Shown here: one piece after another, positions 1 through 7,979 of the stretch | Position numbering within the stretch: the first letter of the stretch is position 1 | How the letters are laid out: every line of letters begins with the position of its first letter | Virus record (IMG/VR): IMGVR_UViG_3300043772_001073 | Span: 1-35,472 of that record | Direction: 5' to 3' (one strand) | Length of the DNA stretch: 35,472 nt | Origin: a virus | Notes under the pieces: model-generated | Seen by the model: the letters and a program-made list of their open reading frames with translations, nothing else | Told to the model about the DNA's origin: nothing | The model's database searches: none | Position numbers and translations under genes: made by a program

Positions 1-108
1 TGGCGAAACGAATCAATCAAAGCCGGAGGAAATGCCATAGTTCCGCAAGTAGTTTACCAAATTTTCAAAGCTATTGAGCAGTATGAAACTCAGGCCATAC
101 CAAGATAA
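1..108 (+). CDS. 3' end of the cytosine-C5 methyltransferase gene (redundant copy)
   Basis: Position 1 is a codon start in the same frame as the methyltransferase gene at 34404-35453. The 35 codons here repeat its C-terminus, including the motif X segment GGNAIVPQVVYQIFKAIE, and end with TAA at 106-108. This is not a separate gene. On the circular molecule it is the end of the gene described at 34404, and it overlaps the helicase start by 26 bases. Confidence 0.93.
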   Translation, partial: WRNESIKAGGNAIVPQVVYQIFKAIEQYETQAIPR

Positions 109-127
109 TTTCATTAACAACATTGCT
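1..127. repeat. Terminal direct repeat, left copy (circular assembly overlap)
   Basis: These 127 bases are identical to 35346-35472. A gene (the cytosine methyltransferase) reads without interruption through the repeat, and the helicase begins inside it, so the repeat marks the closure of a circular contig. A length of exactly 127 equals a common assembler k-mer size, so it is more likely an assembly overlap than a biological terminal repeat. The unit genome is then 35,345 bp. Confidence 0.95.
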
Positions 128-1651
128 GCGAGTCTGCGCACTCATCGCAAGGTGGTTGCGCAGCTCGCAACTGGTGGAGGCAAGACGGTGTGCTTTTCTG
201 CGATTTGCGACCGCTTCACAGCACGCAACTCAAGCGATATCCTAATCCTTGTGCATCGTGAGGAGTTACTTCACCAAGCAAGCAGGGCCATCAGTCTACC
301 TACTCAGCCAGTAGTTGCAGGCATGCGAAGCATCCCACATGCAAGAGTTTACGTGGCAATGGTTGAGACGGCATACAAGCGGCTGCATCAGTTCAGCAAC
401 ATCGGGCTGGTGATTGTCGATGAGTGCCACATCGGCAACTTCACCAAGGTGATTGAGCACTTCAGCTCTCAGTACATCATCGGCTTCACTGCCACGCCGC
501 TTGCAGCACGCAAGACTAATCCGCTGCGCAACTACTTCGATGACATCATTTGCGGCATCGACATTCCCGAACTCATCGAGCAGGGCTTCCTGTGCCCTGA
601 GCTCACCTACTCAGCTGCGCAGATTGTGGACCGCGCAAAGCTCAAGATGAAAGCAGGCGAGTTCGATGCACAACAGATGGCAGCAGCCTACAAAGCACCC
701 AAGTACATTGACAGCACTGTCAACGCCTACAAGGCACACTCGCTTGGGCGCAAGACCATAATCTTCAACTGCAATGTCGAGCACTCGCAAGCCGTGAATG
801 CAGCCTTCTGCGCTGCCGGATTCAACTCGCGCCATCTCGATGCGGACTCACCCGATCGCGCTGCCACATTGGAGTGGTTCGCCAACACGCCAGATGCCAT
901 TCTCAACAACATCGGCATCGCCACCACTGGCTTCGACCAGCCAGACATCGAGACCGTCATCGTCAACAAGGCCACAGCATCAATGCCCTTATGGCTTCAG
1001 ATGTGCGGAAGAGGGGCAAGGCCGCACGATGTCAAGCTCGCATTCACCATCATCGACCTCGGTGGCAACTGCATGACACATGGCCTCTGGTCATCGCCTC
1101 GCAATTGGAGCGATATCTTCCACAACCCAAAGAAGCCAGGCAACGGAGTCGCGCCAGTTAGGCAGTGCCCAAAGTGCGGAGCCCTGCATCACACCGCAAA
1201 GAAGGTATGCGATGCGCAACACCTCGGAATGTATTTTCCTTGCGGCCATGTCTTTCCTGTCATCAAGCCAAAGGACGAAGCCATTGAGAAGTTCATCCAG
1301 GTCAGCAAGGCCATCGACATCAAAAAGCTAATCGAAGCCAACGCACATCACAAAGAGTACCGATCTCTCTTTGTGCTTGTTGAGCAAGTTTTCAACAAGG
1401 CAGTGCGCATATTTAACAACATCACACCTCAGCGACACATAGAAATCCAAAAAGAAATTCACGAACTTGCAAGGCTCTGGTGCCGCGAAAAGAACCGAAA
1501 GTTCAACGCCTTCCACAGAGACCTCGTGAATAATAAACTACACACATTATGCTCATCTCACACTACTCAAGCATCTACACCAAGCACGCCGACTCTGTCG
1601 AGCTTTCCGCATTCCTGGAAGGAGTCAGAACCGGCAAATGGCAGGACATAG
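83..1651 (+). CDS. Superfamily II DNA/RNA helicase (DEAD/DEAH-like)
   Basis: A 522-residue helicase that probably unwinds or remodels DNA during phage replication. Visible motifs are motif I ATGGGKT (residues 29-35, lysine 34), motif II DECH (113-116), motif III-like FTATP (135-139) and motif VI QMCGRGARP (306-314), in the order expected for the two RecA-like lobes of SF2. A four-cysteine cluster follows (C362, C365, C376, C387) and looks like a zinc ribbon. I chose ATG 83; an in-frame TTG at 74 is possible. The start overlaps the end of the methyltransferase across the circle join, and the 3' end overlaps the primase by 103 bases, so the gene belongs to the replication operon. The family is clear; the exact substrate is not. 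Confidence 0.9.
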   Translation: MKLRPYQDNFINNIAASLRTHRKVVAQLATGGGKTVCFSAICDRFTARNSSDILILVHREELLHQASRAISLPTQPVVAGMRSIPHARVYVAMVETAYKRLHQFSNIGLVIVDECHIGNFTKVIEHFSSQYIIGFTATPLAARKTNPLRNYFDDIICGIDIPELIEQGFLCPELTYSAAQIVDRAKLKMKAGEFDAQQMAAAYKAPKYIDSTVNAYKAHSLGRKTIIFNCNVEHSQAVNAAFCAAGFNSRHLDADSPDRAATLEWFANTPDAILNNIGIATTGFDQPDIETVIVNKATASMPLWLQMCGRGARPHDVKLAFTIIDLGGNCMTHGLWSSPRNWSDIFHNPKKPGNGVAPVRQCPKCGALHHTAKKVCDAQHLGMYFPCGHVFPVIKPKDEAIEKFIQVSKAIDIKKLIEANAHHKEYRSLFVLVEQVFNKAVRIFNNITPQRHIEIQKEIHELARLWCREKNRKFNAFHRDLVNNKLHTLCSSHTTQASTPSTPTLSSFPHSWKESEPANGRT

Positions 1652-3672
1652 TTCTGCAAGTTAGGTCAACATCTGACAAGTCAGAACGTGACAAGCTCAA
1701 GAAATCAGCCCCACTTGTAACCGTCTCAGGCTCATTCAGCGACCGCAAGGACGATGCGCTCAAAGAGCACTCAGGCTTCATCGCAATCGACATCGACAAC
1801 ATCGAAAACCCAGAAGAGGCGAAGAAGTTGGTGCAAGCAGATAGCTACATCTACGCAGCGTTTACTTCCATCAGTGGACATGGACTATGCCTTGTGATGC
1901 GAATCGATGGCACACGCCACGCTGATGCGTTTAATGGCATCGCATCATATCTCTACCACACATACCAGCTCATCGTTGACCAGTCCGGCAAGAACGTCTC
2001 GCGTGCTCGCTTCATCTCATACGACCCTTGGATTCACATTAACACCAAGGCAATACTTTTCAAGAAGTACCTCGCAAAGCCAAAGGAGCGCAAGCTTGCA
2101 AAGGTCGCAGTCATCAAAACTGATTTCGATGCCATGATCGCTGAGATGGACCGCAAGGGGCTCAACCTCTGCGAAGACTACTCCGAGTGGATTCAAATCG
2201 CCTACGCACTGGTGAGTGAATTCGGCGAAGGTGGTCGCGATTACTTTCACACGCTGTCATCACACTCCAGCAAGTACAACTCCGATGACTGCAACGCGCA
2301 GTACACAGCCTGCCTGAAGAACCACAGCGAGTCCAAGGGCAAGCGGTCCACCATTGCCACGATATACTACCACGCCAAGCAGAACGGCATACAAGCCTAC
2401 TCCGAGCAGACCAAAGAGATCCTCCGCGCAGCAAGCTCGCAACGTGCTGCCGGATTAGGTCCTGATGCCATCGTCAAGTCGCTGGAAGCTTCCGGCATTT
2501 CACCGGAGCAAAGTCAGAAAGTTGTCAATGAGATAGTAGCAAAGGATATTAAATTCAAATCGGAGAACGTAAGCGCTGACATTGCGGCATTTATAAAGAC
2601 TTTCGACCTTAAAAAAAATGTAGTAACGCGCAAGATTGAACTCAACGGAAGGGCCATCGATGACAGTGATATTAACTCGATTTTCTTAGACTGCAAGGCC
2701 GTGTTCAAAGAGGCCACAAAAGACCTGGTGACGGCCATCATTTTCTCCAATCGCATCGATACATACAACCCATTGCATGAGTTCTTCGAGCAAGACCTGC
2801 ACACTTCCGACCTTTGCCCGAACCTCACCCATCTGCTTAACTCAGTAATAACCGACACACCTGATGCAGACAAGTGGATCTGCAAGTGGCTCGTCTCAGC
2901 CGTTGCCTCCGCTTACGGTCATCACTCGCCACTTGTGCTCATCTTCTCCGGTGAGAAGCAAGGCACAGGCAAGACTCACTGGTTCCGCTACCTTCTACCC
3001 AAGCAGCTGCGCTACCTATTCGCTGAGTCAAAGATGGATGCTGGCAAGGATGACGAGATTCTAATGTGCCTGAAGTGGATGATTCTCGATGACGAGTATG
3101 GCGGTAAGTCCAAAAAGGAAGAGAAGCGACTCAAGGAGCTAACCTCAAAAGAGTTCATAAACGTGCGCGAGCCTTATGGCCGCGTGTCTGTCGACCTTCG
3201 CCGCTTGGCTGTCTTCTGCGGTACATCCAACGAAACGCAGATACTCAACGATCCAACCGGAAACCGCAGGCAGCTGCCGATTCACATCCTTGATATCGAT
3301 CAGGAGCAGTACAACAAGTGCGACAAGGTTGGCCTATGGCGTGAGCTGTATGCCATGTATTGTGCCGGATGGGATTACACCATACTGCGCGAAGATATCA
3401 TTGCGCTCAACGAGTCAACCATGACCTTCAAGCACTCGACTCCAGAAGAGGACCTCATCCACAAGAAGCTGATGCCTGGAAGCGCGACCTCATACGGCGA
3501 GTGGATGTCGCTCACCGAGATACAGCAGTGCTTACTGGTGGAGACTAAACTCAACTTCTTGAATCTTCAACGTATCGGATCGATTCTCACTGCGTTAGGT
3601 TATCAGAAGGATCGCAAGCGCAAGGGCTCATCAATCGTCACAATGTACTATGTCAGCCGGAATCCGATGTAA
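1549..3672 (+). CDS. Primase-helicase: BT4734-like N-terminus, PriCT-2 and VirE-type ATPase
   Basis: A 707-residue replication protein. Residues about 10-175 resemble the BT4734/VirE N-terminal domain. They carry a D81-I-D83 pair and an S-G-H111-G segment that recall the DxD and sxH metal/nucleotide motifs of archaeo-eukaryotic primases. Residues about 190-265 resemble the PriCT-2 domain. The C-terminal half is a VirE (virulence-associated E) P-loop ATPase with Walker A GEKQGTGKT (468-476) and Walker B ILDDE (D514-D515-E516), and conserved segments such as CGTSNE. The likely job is priming and unwinding at the phage origin, which I place immediately downstream. The start lies inside the helicase gene, so translational coupling is likely. 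Polymerase activity of the N-terminus is inferred from motifs only. Confidence 0.88.
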   Translation: MLISHYSSIYTKHADSVELSAFLEGVRTGKWQDIVLQVRSTSDKSERDKLKKSAPLVTVSGSFSDRKDDALKEHSGFIAIDIDNIENPEEAKKLVQADSYIYAAFTSISGHGLCLVMRIDGTRHADAFNGIASYLYHTYQLIVDQSGKNVSRARFISYDPWIHINTKAILFKKYLAKPKERKLAKVAVIKTDFDAMIAEMDRKGLNLCEDYSEWIQIAYALVSEFGEGGRDYFHTLSSHSSKYNSDDCNAQYTACLKNHSESKGKRSTIATIYYHAKQNGIQAYSEQTKEILRAASSQRAAGLGPDAIVKSLEASGISPEQSQKVVNEIVAKDIKFKSENVSADIAAFIKTFDLKKNVVTRKIELNGRAIDDSDINSIFLDCKAVFKEATKDLVTAIIFSNRIDTYNPLHEFFEQDLHTSDLCPNLTHLLNSVITDTPDADKWICKWLVSAVASAYGHHSPLVLIFSGEKQGTGKTHWFRYLLPKQLRYLFAESKMDAGKDDEILMCLKWMILDDEYGGKSKKEEKRLKELTSKEFINVREPYGRVSVDLRRLAVFCGTSNETQILNDPTGNRRQLPIHILDIDQEQYNKCDKVGLWRELYAMYCAGWDYTILREDIIALNESTMTFKHSTPEEDLIHKKLMPGSATSYGEWMSLTEIQQCLLVETKLNFLNLQRIGSILTALGYQKDRKRKGSSIVTMYYVSRNPM

Positions 3673-3955
<283 letters not shown>

Positions 3956-4279
3956 ATGAGCGAAATTAAAGCCCAAGCCAAGGCATTCACAAACCTATGG
4001 AATGCACGCCCCGACTTGCGTGGAAGAGTTTTCGCCATCAACAATAACAGCGTGAACGGCATCAAGGGAGCCATGAACAAAGCCATGGGAGTTGTGCCTG
4101 GTGTTGCAGACATGTGCTTTCTGAAGCCGGAAGGTCGGACATGCTGGATTGAATGGAAGACTGACACCGGCAAGCAGTCACCGCACCAGGTGAACTTCCA
4201 ACGGCTCTGCTTATCTTTGGGCCATGAGTACCACATCGTGCGAAGTGAAGAAGAATTTTTGAAAGTTATAAACTCATGA
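3956..4279 (+). CDS. VRR-NUC domain nuclease
   Basis: A 107-residue protein matching the small stand-alone VRR-NUC nucleases, a PD-(D/E)XK-type fold used in DNA repair and recombination and often found in phage replication modules. The core reads GVVPGVADMCFL, then WIEWKTDTGKQSPHQ. D52, E66 and K68 fit the metal-binding D...ExK set, and Q78 fits the conserved glutamine. The length is typical of phage versions. It starts three bases after the last iteron of the upstream region and overlaps the next gene by an ATGA junction. It may process replication or packaging intermediates (inference). Confidence 0.85.
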   Translation: MSEIKAQAKAFTNLWNARPDLRGRVFAINNNSVNGIKGAMNKAMGVVPGVADMCFLKPEGRTCWIEWKTDTGKQSPHQVNFQRLCLSLGHEYHIVRSEEEFLKVINS

Positions 4280-4512
4280 CCACCGAGCAGAAGATCATCC
4301 ACTACATGACCACGATGGCACCAGCCGACTGCACGCTTGTGGATGGGCCGACAACTTACACATCAACACAGCACACGCATCAGTCATTCGCCAGGTACCT
4401 GATGGCAACAGAGAGGACCAGCCAAGTATACCGAACGTACTTGCTGAGATGCTACAACTGGCTGAAGCTTCTGCACAAGAATAAAATTAATTTGCAAAAC
4501 ATAAACAACTAA
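4276..4512 (+). CDS. Hypothetical protein, 78 residues
   Basis: I do not recognise this protein. It starts at an ATGA junction with the nuclease stop, which supports translation. The sequence is rich in Thr and Tyr, with a basic, asparagine-rich C-terminus. No membrane segment or metal motif is visible. The last bases carry the -35-like TTTG of the strong promoter for the next gene. Confidence 0.6.
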   Translation: MTTEQKIIHYMTTMAPADCTLVDGPTTYTSTQHTHQSFARYLMATERTSQVYRTYLLRCYNWLKLLHKNKINLQNINN

Positions 4513-4521
4513 CTATATTTG
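4491..4521 (+). promoter_or_regulatory. Bacteroidota-type promoter (TTTG-N19-TATATTTG)
   Basis: TTTG at 4491-4494 and TATATTTG at 4514-4521 are separated by 19 bases. This matches the Bacteroidota primary sigma factor consensus (TTTG near -33, TAnnTTTG near -7). The next ATG is at 4526, only four bases past the -7 element, so the transcript would start at or next to the start codon. Confidence 0.75.
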
Positions 4522-4525
4522 CACA

Positions 4526-4714
4526 ATGATTACAGAAAAACGAGGCGGTAGGCGATCAGGTGCTGGGCGTAAGTCGATGTACGGCGAAGCCATGGCAACG
4601 ATATCCTTCCGCGTTCCGGCATCAGCCAAAGAGACCGTGCGCATGATGGTCCGCAATTATCTTCTGACATTGACCATAGAGCGCAAGCGACATGAGCCGG
4701 AAGCAGGTTGCTAA
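4526..4714 (+). CDS. Small basic protein, possible DNA-binding (GGRRSGAGRK motif)
   Basis: A 62-residue basic protein. The N-terminus has the KRGGRRSGAGRKS-type segment seen in many small phage proteins. It is followed by ISFRVPASAKETVRMMV, a beta strand plus amphipathic helix that resembles a ribbon-helix-helix half. This suggests nucleic-acid binding, possibly a regulator. It is the first gene behind the best promoter of the genome and lacks room for a Shine-Dalgarno site if the transcript is leaderless. Function is inferred from composition and fold hints only. Confidence 0.65.
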   Translation: MITEKRGGRRSGAGRKSMYGEAMATISFRVPASAKETVRMMVRNYLLTLTIERKRHEPEAGC

Positions 4715-4731
4715 ACTTAAAATCACACACT

Positions 4732-4944
4732 ATGACAGCTTACCAAGAATTTAAGACGGACCTTTGCCAAAAGCACTTTGGCATTGACAGCATCAACATC
4801 GGGCATGAGAATTACTTCATCTTCCTTCGCGACATGGATGCAGCACCAGCGAACTACGAACCAGTTCATGACGATGACGAAGAGCGCGAACTCGATGCCA
4901 TCGACAGAGATTGCGAACGATACCATGCACGCAAAGATGACTAA
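4732..4944 (+). CDS. Hypothetical acidic protein, 70 residues
   Basis: I do not recognise this protein. It begins MTAYQEF and has a strongly acidic C-terminal half (EPVHDDDEERELDAIDRD) likely to be helical. I chose ATG 4732 because the extension upstream would overlap the previous stop without an ATG. It overlaps the next gene by eight bases at an ATGACTAA junction. DNA mimicry is conceivable for such an acidic small protein, but there is no direct evidence. Confidence 0.6.
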   Translation: MTAYQEFKTDLCQKHFGIDSINIGHENYFIFLRDMDAAPANYEPVHDDDEERELDAIDRDCERYHARKDD

Positions 4945-5320
4945 CCAAACCACAAGACTCAGGGCCGGCGTATTCGTCGACTCTGAGTACATGCGCGACC
5001 ATTGCTACTTTGGCTACTTAACACATCCGGCACTTGAGTATGACATTGCTGTGGCCATCACGATTGATGATGTGCGCAAGTTCGGCAAGATCAACAAGCT
5101 TGTGCTAAGCAAGGAGAACGATGTGCAGTATCGCTTTGGCATACTCACACCAACATCCGATAAAAGCGGCATTGCTGGCTATACTTGCAAGGCTTTCATC
5201 GATGGTAAGCTGCATGATTTATTCATCTATCAATCGCAGTATGAGGAGATAGTTGATCGAGGCTTTAGCATCAACATAACCGAAGAGGGGAAGATGTACG
5301 AAAATTTAGTAAATTTGTAG
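4937..5320 (+). CDS. Hypothetical protein, 127 residues
   Basis: I do not recognise this protein. It is a mixed alpha/beta sequence of normal composition (for example GVFVDSEYMRDHCYFGYL and YKSQ-like helices near the end), with no membrane segment. The frame is open upstream to 4778, but that part overlaps the acidic gene and has a shadow-like composition. I therefore start at ATG 4937, which overlaps the preceding stop; ATG 4925 is an alternative. The 3' end overlaps a promoter-like TAAATTTG at 5310-5317. Confidence 0.6.
   Translation: MTNQTTRLRAGVFVDSEYMRDHCYFGYLTHPALEYDIAVAITIDDVRKFGKINKLVLSKENDVQYRFGILTPTSDKSGIAGYTCKAFIDGKLHDLFIYQSQYEEIVDRGFSINITEEGKMYENLVNL
5310..5317 (+). promoter_or_regulatory. 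Promoter -7 element TAAATTTG
   Basis: TAAATTTG matches TAnnTTTG, and the ATG of the next small gene follows exactly four bases later, the same spacing as at 4514 and 29650. No clear TTTG lies 19-21 bases upstream, so strength is uncertain. Confidence 0.4.
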
Positions 5321-5321
5321 C

Positions 5322-5462
5322 ATGCCACTATTCCAAGGAGACAGTCAGGAGATCATCAGCATGAACATCCGCAAGCTTATTGGCGAAGGATATTCACCTG
5401 AACAAGCCACCGCGATTGCACTTGCAGAGGCTGAGAAGTACCGCGCAAGACGCAGACGCTAA
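5322..5462 (+). CDS. Small basic phage protein, 46 residues
   Basis: A short gene reading MPLFQGDSQEIISMNIRKLI, then a helix-turn segment (GEGYSPEQATAIALAEAEKY) and a polybasic tail RARRRR. Such proteins recur next to terminase genes in phages, and the basic tail suggests nucleic-acid contact. It starts four bases after a TAAATTTG promoter element and ends 22 bases before the terminase small-subunit candidate. No function can be assigned. Confidence 0.65.
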   Translation: MPLFQGDSQEIISMNIRKLIGEGYSPEQATAIALAEAEKYRARRRR

Positions 5463-5484
5463 CATCGTGTAAACATCGTAAACC

Positions 5485-5787
5485 ATGAGAGAAGGCAGAA
5501 ACGGAGGCAAGCTTAGAACTGGAGGCACAGGCGCAGGGGGCCGACCTCCCAAGCTGCCCGACTTGCACATCTTGCTGGCCAACGTGCTGGGCAAGGAGAA
5601 CAAGGACGGCATAAGCGCAGCCGAGGAGATACTGATGGCACTGCATGCCAAGGCGAAGAAGGGCGACACCAGAGCAGCGGAGTTGCTGCTTGACCGAGGA
5701 TATGGCAAGCCGAAGCAGACAAGCGAGACCACGCTCAAGACCACCGAGCCGCTTGTCATCATCAAGACCAAGGAGGACAATGTTTAA
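5485..5787 (+). CDS. Terminase small subunit candidate
   Basis: A 100-residue protein starting with a Gly/Arg-rich, disordered N-terminus (GGKLRTGGTGAGGRPPKLP). A helical region follows with the pattern AAEEILMALHAKAKKGDTRAAELLLDRGYGKPKQ, known from small proteins encoded just upstream of large terminases. The position two genes before the large terminase, and the small helical, basic character, support a packaging recognition role. I cannot point to a proven DNA-binding motif, so the call rests on context and family resemblance. It overlaps the next gene by eight bases. Confidence 0.6.
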   Translation: MREGRNGGKLRTGGTGAGGRPPKLPDLHILLANVLGKENKDGISAAEEILMALHAKAKKGDTRAAELLLDRGYGKPKQTSETTLKTTEPLVIIKTKEDNV

Positions 5788-5905
5788 GGCAATCGGCACC
5801 GGATTGCTGCTCACGCTGTTCATCATTGCCTTTGCGTGTGGCTTGGTGCTTGTGGTTCGCAACATCATCGACTGCATGCCGGATCCGAATGACGAGGAGG
5901 ATTGA
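5780..5905 (+). CDS. Single-helix membrane protein, 41 residues
   Basis: The sequence MFKAIGTGLLLTLFIIAFAC and following residues form one long hydrophobic helix (about residues 6-30), then a short polar acidic tail ending PDPNDEED. I chose ATG 5780 because AAGGAGG lies just upstream at 5770-5776; this is the clearest Shine-Dalgarno site I noticed. The stop overlaps the terminase start at TGATG. A one-helix protein between terminase genes is unusual; it might act at the membrane in lysis or superinfection exclusion, but nothing in the sequence decides. Confidence 0.65.
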   Translation: MFKAIGTGLLLTLFIIAFACGLVLVVRNIIDCMPDPNDEED

Positions 5906-7182
5906 TGAACTTCGAACTCACTGGAAGGCAGACCACGGCATTCGAGGCAATTGAGTCTGGAGAGTACCGTGTCATCGTGTTCGGCGGCGCGATAAGGGGA
6001 GGCAAGACTTACTGGCTGCTTCTGACTCTCAGCTACCTTGCGCTGCAATATCCGCGCAGCCGCTGGGTGATTATTCGCCGGAGCCTGCCGGACCTCAAGC
6101 GCACAACCTTTCCATCGTTCAACTCGATACTCGCTGACGGCATCGACCAGTACGTTGAAAGCTGGAACCGCGACACGCAAGTAGTGACATTCATCAATGG
6201 CAGCGAGTTGCTGTTCATGGCCGAGAGCTTTGACGATGACAAAGACCTCAACCGCTTCAAGGGCCTCGAGGTGAATGGCGCGGGCTTGGATGAGGTGAAC
6301 GAGCTGCAAGAGCAAACATTCTACAAGGTGCAGGAACGTATCGGCAGTTGGAACAAGGCCATAGGCCAGCCCCCGATTGTGTGCCTGGCAACTTGCAACC
6401 CGGCCAACAACTGGGTGAAGTCAATCATCTATGAACGCTACAAGGAGGGCACGTTGCCCGAGCGGTGGACATTCATCCCGAGCAAGATTACCGATAACCC
6501 GCACATCCCGGCTGAGTACCTCGAGAGCCTGAAGGAGCTCCCGCCTGTGCAGTACGCCCGCTTCGTGGAGGGGGATTGGGATGTCATGGACGATGTGGCG
6601 AATCCATTCCTTTACGAGTGGAGCGATGATAAGCACATCGATGACAGCGTGCAGCTGAACCGAAACATGCCAGTACACATCAGCGTTGACTTCAACATTA
6701 ACCCGCTGTGCGCCTTGGTGCTTCAGCACGTTGGCAGAGGCGCGGTGGTGGTGGATGAGATAAAGATTGAGAAGGGCAGCGTGGATGCGTTCTGCGATGC
6801 TGTGCTTGCGCTCGGCATCCCGATGGGGCTGATACGCATCACAGGCGATGCGATGGGTAAGGGTGGCACGGTTCAACAGCGCGACAACTCCAGCGCGTAC
6901 ACGATGATAAAGCGGCGGCTCGGCATGAGCGATAGTCAGTTCCTGATACCGGCTAACCCAACGCACTACAACAGCCGCATCGATTGCAACGCTGCACTAC
7001 GCAAGCTCGACATCCGCGTGAACTCAAAGCGGTGCAAGGGATTCGTATTCGATGCGAAGCAAGTGCAATGCGATGCGAATGGCAGCATCATAAAGACCAA
7101 TCGAAAAAACATTGCCGAGCGTGCTGACTTCTTGGATTGTTTTCGTTACTTTGTGAACGCAATTCTAAAGCGATACTTATGA
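5905..7182 (+). CDS. terL: Terminase large subunit
   Basis: The 425-residue DNA-packaging motor: ATPase and nuclease that cut and pump phage DNA into the prohead. The ATPase half has Walker A GGAIRGGKT (27-35), a Walker B-type GLDEVNEL (D129-E130) and a coupling motif ATCNP (162-166). The RNase H-like nuclease half has acidic residues in SVDFN (D262), TGDAMG (D315) and ADFLDCF (D408/D411). ATG 5905 overlaps the preceding stop; a TTG at 5902 is in frame but less likely. The 3' end overlaps the next gene by four bases. Length is normal for the family. Confidence 0.93.
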   Translation: MNFELTGRQTTAFEAIESGEYRVIVFGGAIRGGKTYWLLLTLSYLALQYPRSRWVIIRRSLPDLKRTTFPSFNSILADGIDQYVESWNRDTQVVTFINGSELLFMAESFDDDKDLNRFKGLEVNGAGLDEVNELQEQTFYKVQERIGSWNKAIGQPPIVCLATCNPANNWVKSIIYERYKEGTLPERWTFIPSKITDNPHIPAEYLESLKELPPVQYARFVEGDWDVMDDVANPFLYEWSDDKHIDDSVQLNRNMPVHISVDFNINPLCALVLQHVGRGAVVVDEIKIEKGSVDAFCDAVLALGIPMGLIRITGDAMGKGGTVQQRDNSSAYTMIKRRLGMSDSQFLIPANPTHYNSRIDCNAALRKLDIRVNSKRCKGFVFDAKQVQCDANGSIIKTNRKNIAERADFLDCFRYFVNAILKRYL

Positions 7183-7520
7183 GCGTATGTTCACCTTGTT
7201 TCGATTCAGGCATCAGCGTAGCGGCTTGCAATGCTGGCATTGCCTTTGGTGTTGTCACACCTGAGACTGAGTACGCGGTACTGATAACGCATAACGCGAC
7301 TAAGCGTGTGCAGAGCTTTACCGCGACATCGGATGAACAGGGTATAATCACAATCATTGGCGCGAAGGTCGATGCGCTGCAAGGCTACACGATAAGCCTG
7401 AAGAACTGCGATAAGTTCACCATCTGCGAAGTTGAGTATGACTGCATCGCATTCAGCGTGGTGAACATGGACACGGATGTTGCCGAAACGATAAACCTAC
7501 TCGAATGCGTAAGCTGCTAA
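7179..7520 (+). CDS. Cys-rich beta-type protein, 113 residues, possible virion component
   Basis: I do not recognise a named family. The protein begins MSVCSPCF, ends LLECVSC and has further cysteines in between. Alternating hydrophobic and polar residues with Gly turns suggest beta sandwiches (an Ig-like or adaptor fold). It overlaps the terminase stop at ATGA and the next gene by 16 bases, so it sits in the late operon. A structural role such as adaptor or decoration protein is inferred from context. Confidence 0.6.
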   Translation: MSVCSPCFDSGISVAACNAGIAFGVVTPETEYAVLITHNATKRVQSFTATSDEQGIITIIGAKVDALQGYTISLKNCDKFTICEVEYDCIAFSVVNMDTDVAETINLLECVSC

Positions 7521-7723
7521 AGAAACTTAAGAGCATCGCGCACGGCTGGGCGCTGTGGGCGTTTGATACAAAGGAGAGCCGCGAGGTATCGAAGCCACGC
7601 ATGGAGATTTGTAAGACATGCCCATACCGTATCAAGCTAACTGACACTTGCCGCGAATGCGGATGCTTCCTACCCGCTAAGACCAGAGTGCCTGATGAAA
7701 CCTGCCCGCTGCTCCGTTGGTGA
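7505..7723 (+). CDS. Zinc-ribbon-like small protein (C-x2-C ... C-x2-C-x-C)
   Basis: A 72-residue protein with a basic N-terminal helix, then CKTCPYR, TCRECGCFLPAKTR and CPLLRW. This pattern (two or three knuckle pairs followed by a terminal CP-x-x-x-W) recurs in small phage proteins and probably binds zinc. The exact function is unknown. It overlaps the preceding gene by 16 bases, and the following gene starts two bases after its stop. Confidence 0.7.
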   Translation: MRKLLKKLKSIAHGWALWAFDTKESREVSKPRMEICKTCPYRIKLTDTCRECGCFLPAKTRVPDETCPLLRW

Positions 7724-7724
7724 C

Positions 7725-7979
7725 ATGATGACCGGCTTCATCTTAGTAAGTGCCTTGCAGCACAAGGATGAAGTGGACGAGCTGCTCGACAAGGATGAGC
7801 GATGGCTTGACCTGATTATTAACACCAGCGACATCAGCGTGGTGTATGAGGATGAAAGCGCAGAGCGGACATACATCAGTTTAATCAGCAACGATAAAGA
7901 GATTACAACAAAGAACACACTGGATGAAATTATTCAAAAGATTAGGCGAGCGACTTCGATCAACATTTACTCGCAGTAA
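7725..7979 (+). CDS. Hypothetical protein, 84 residues
   Basis: I do not recognise this protein. It is acidic and helical at the N-terminus (HKDEVDELLDKDERWLDLI), then beta-like. ATG 7725 follows the previous stop by one base; an in-frame ATG at 7695 would overlap the zinc-ribbon gene. The 3' end overlaps the next gene by 56 bases. Its place before the tail chaperone candidate suggests a tail or connector role, without direct support. Confidence 0.6.
   Translation: MMTGFILVSALQHKDEVDELLDKDERWLDLIINTSDISVVYEDESAERTYISLISNDKEITTKNTLDEIIQKIRRATSINIYSQ

Noticed and set aside
5377-6315. 312-residue open frame on the - strand
   Set aside because: It is antisense to the terminase genes, which have clear motifs; composition is shadow-like and no promoter or start context is seen.
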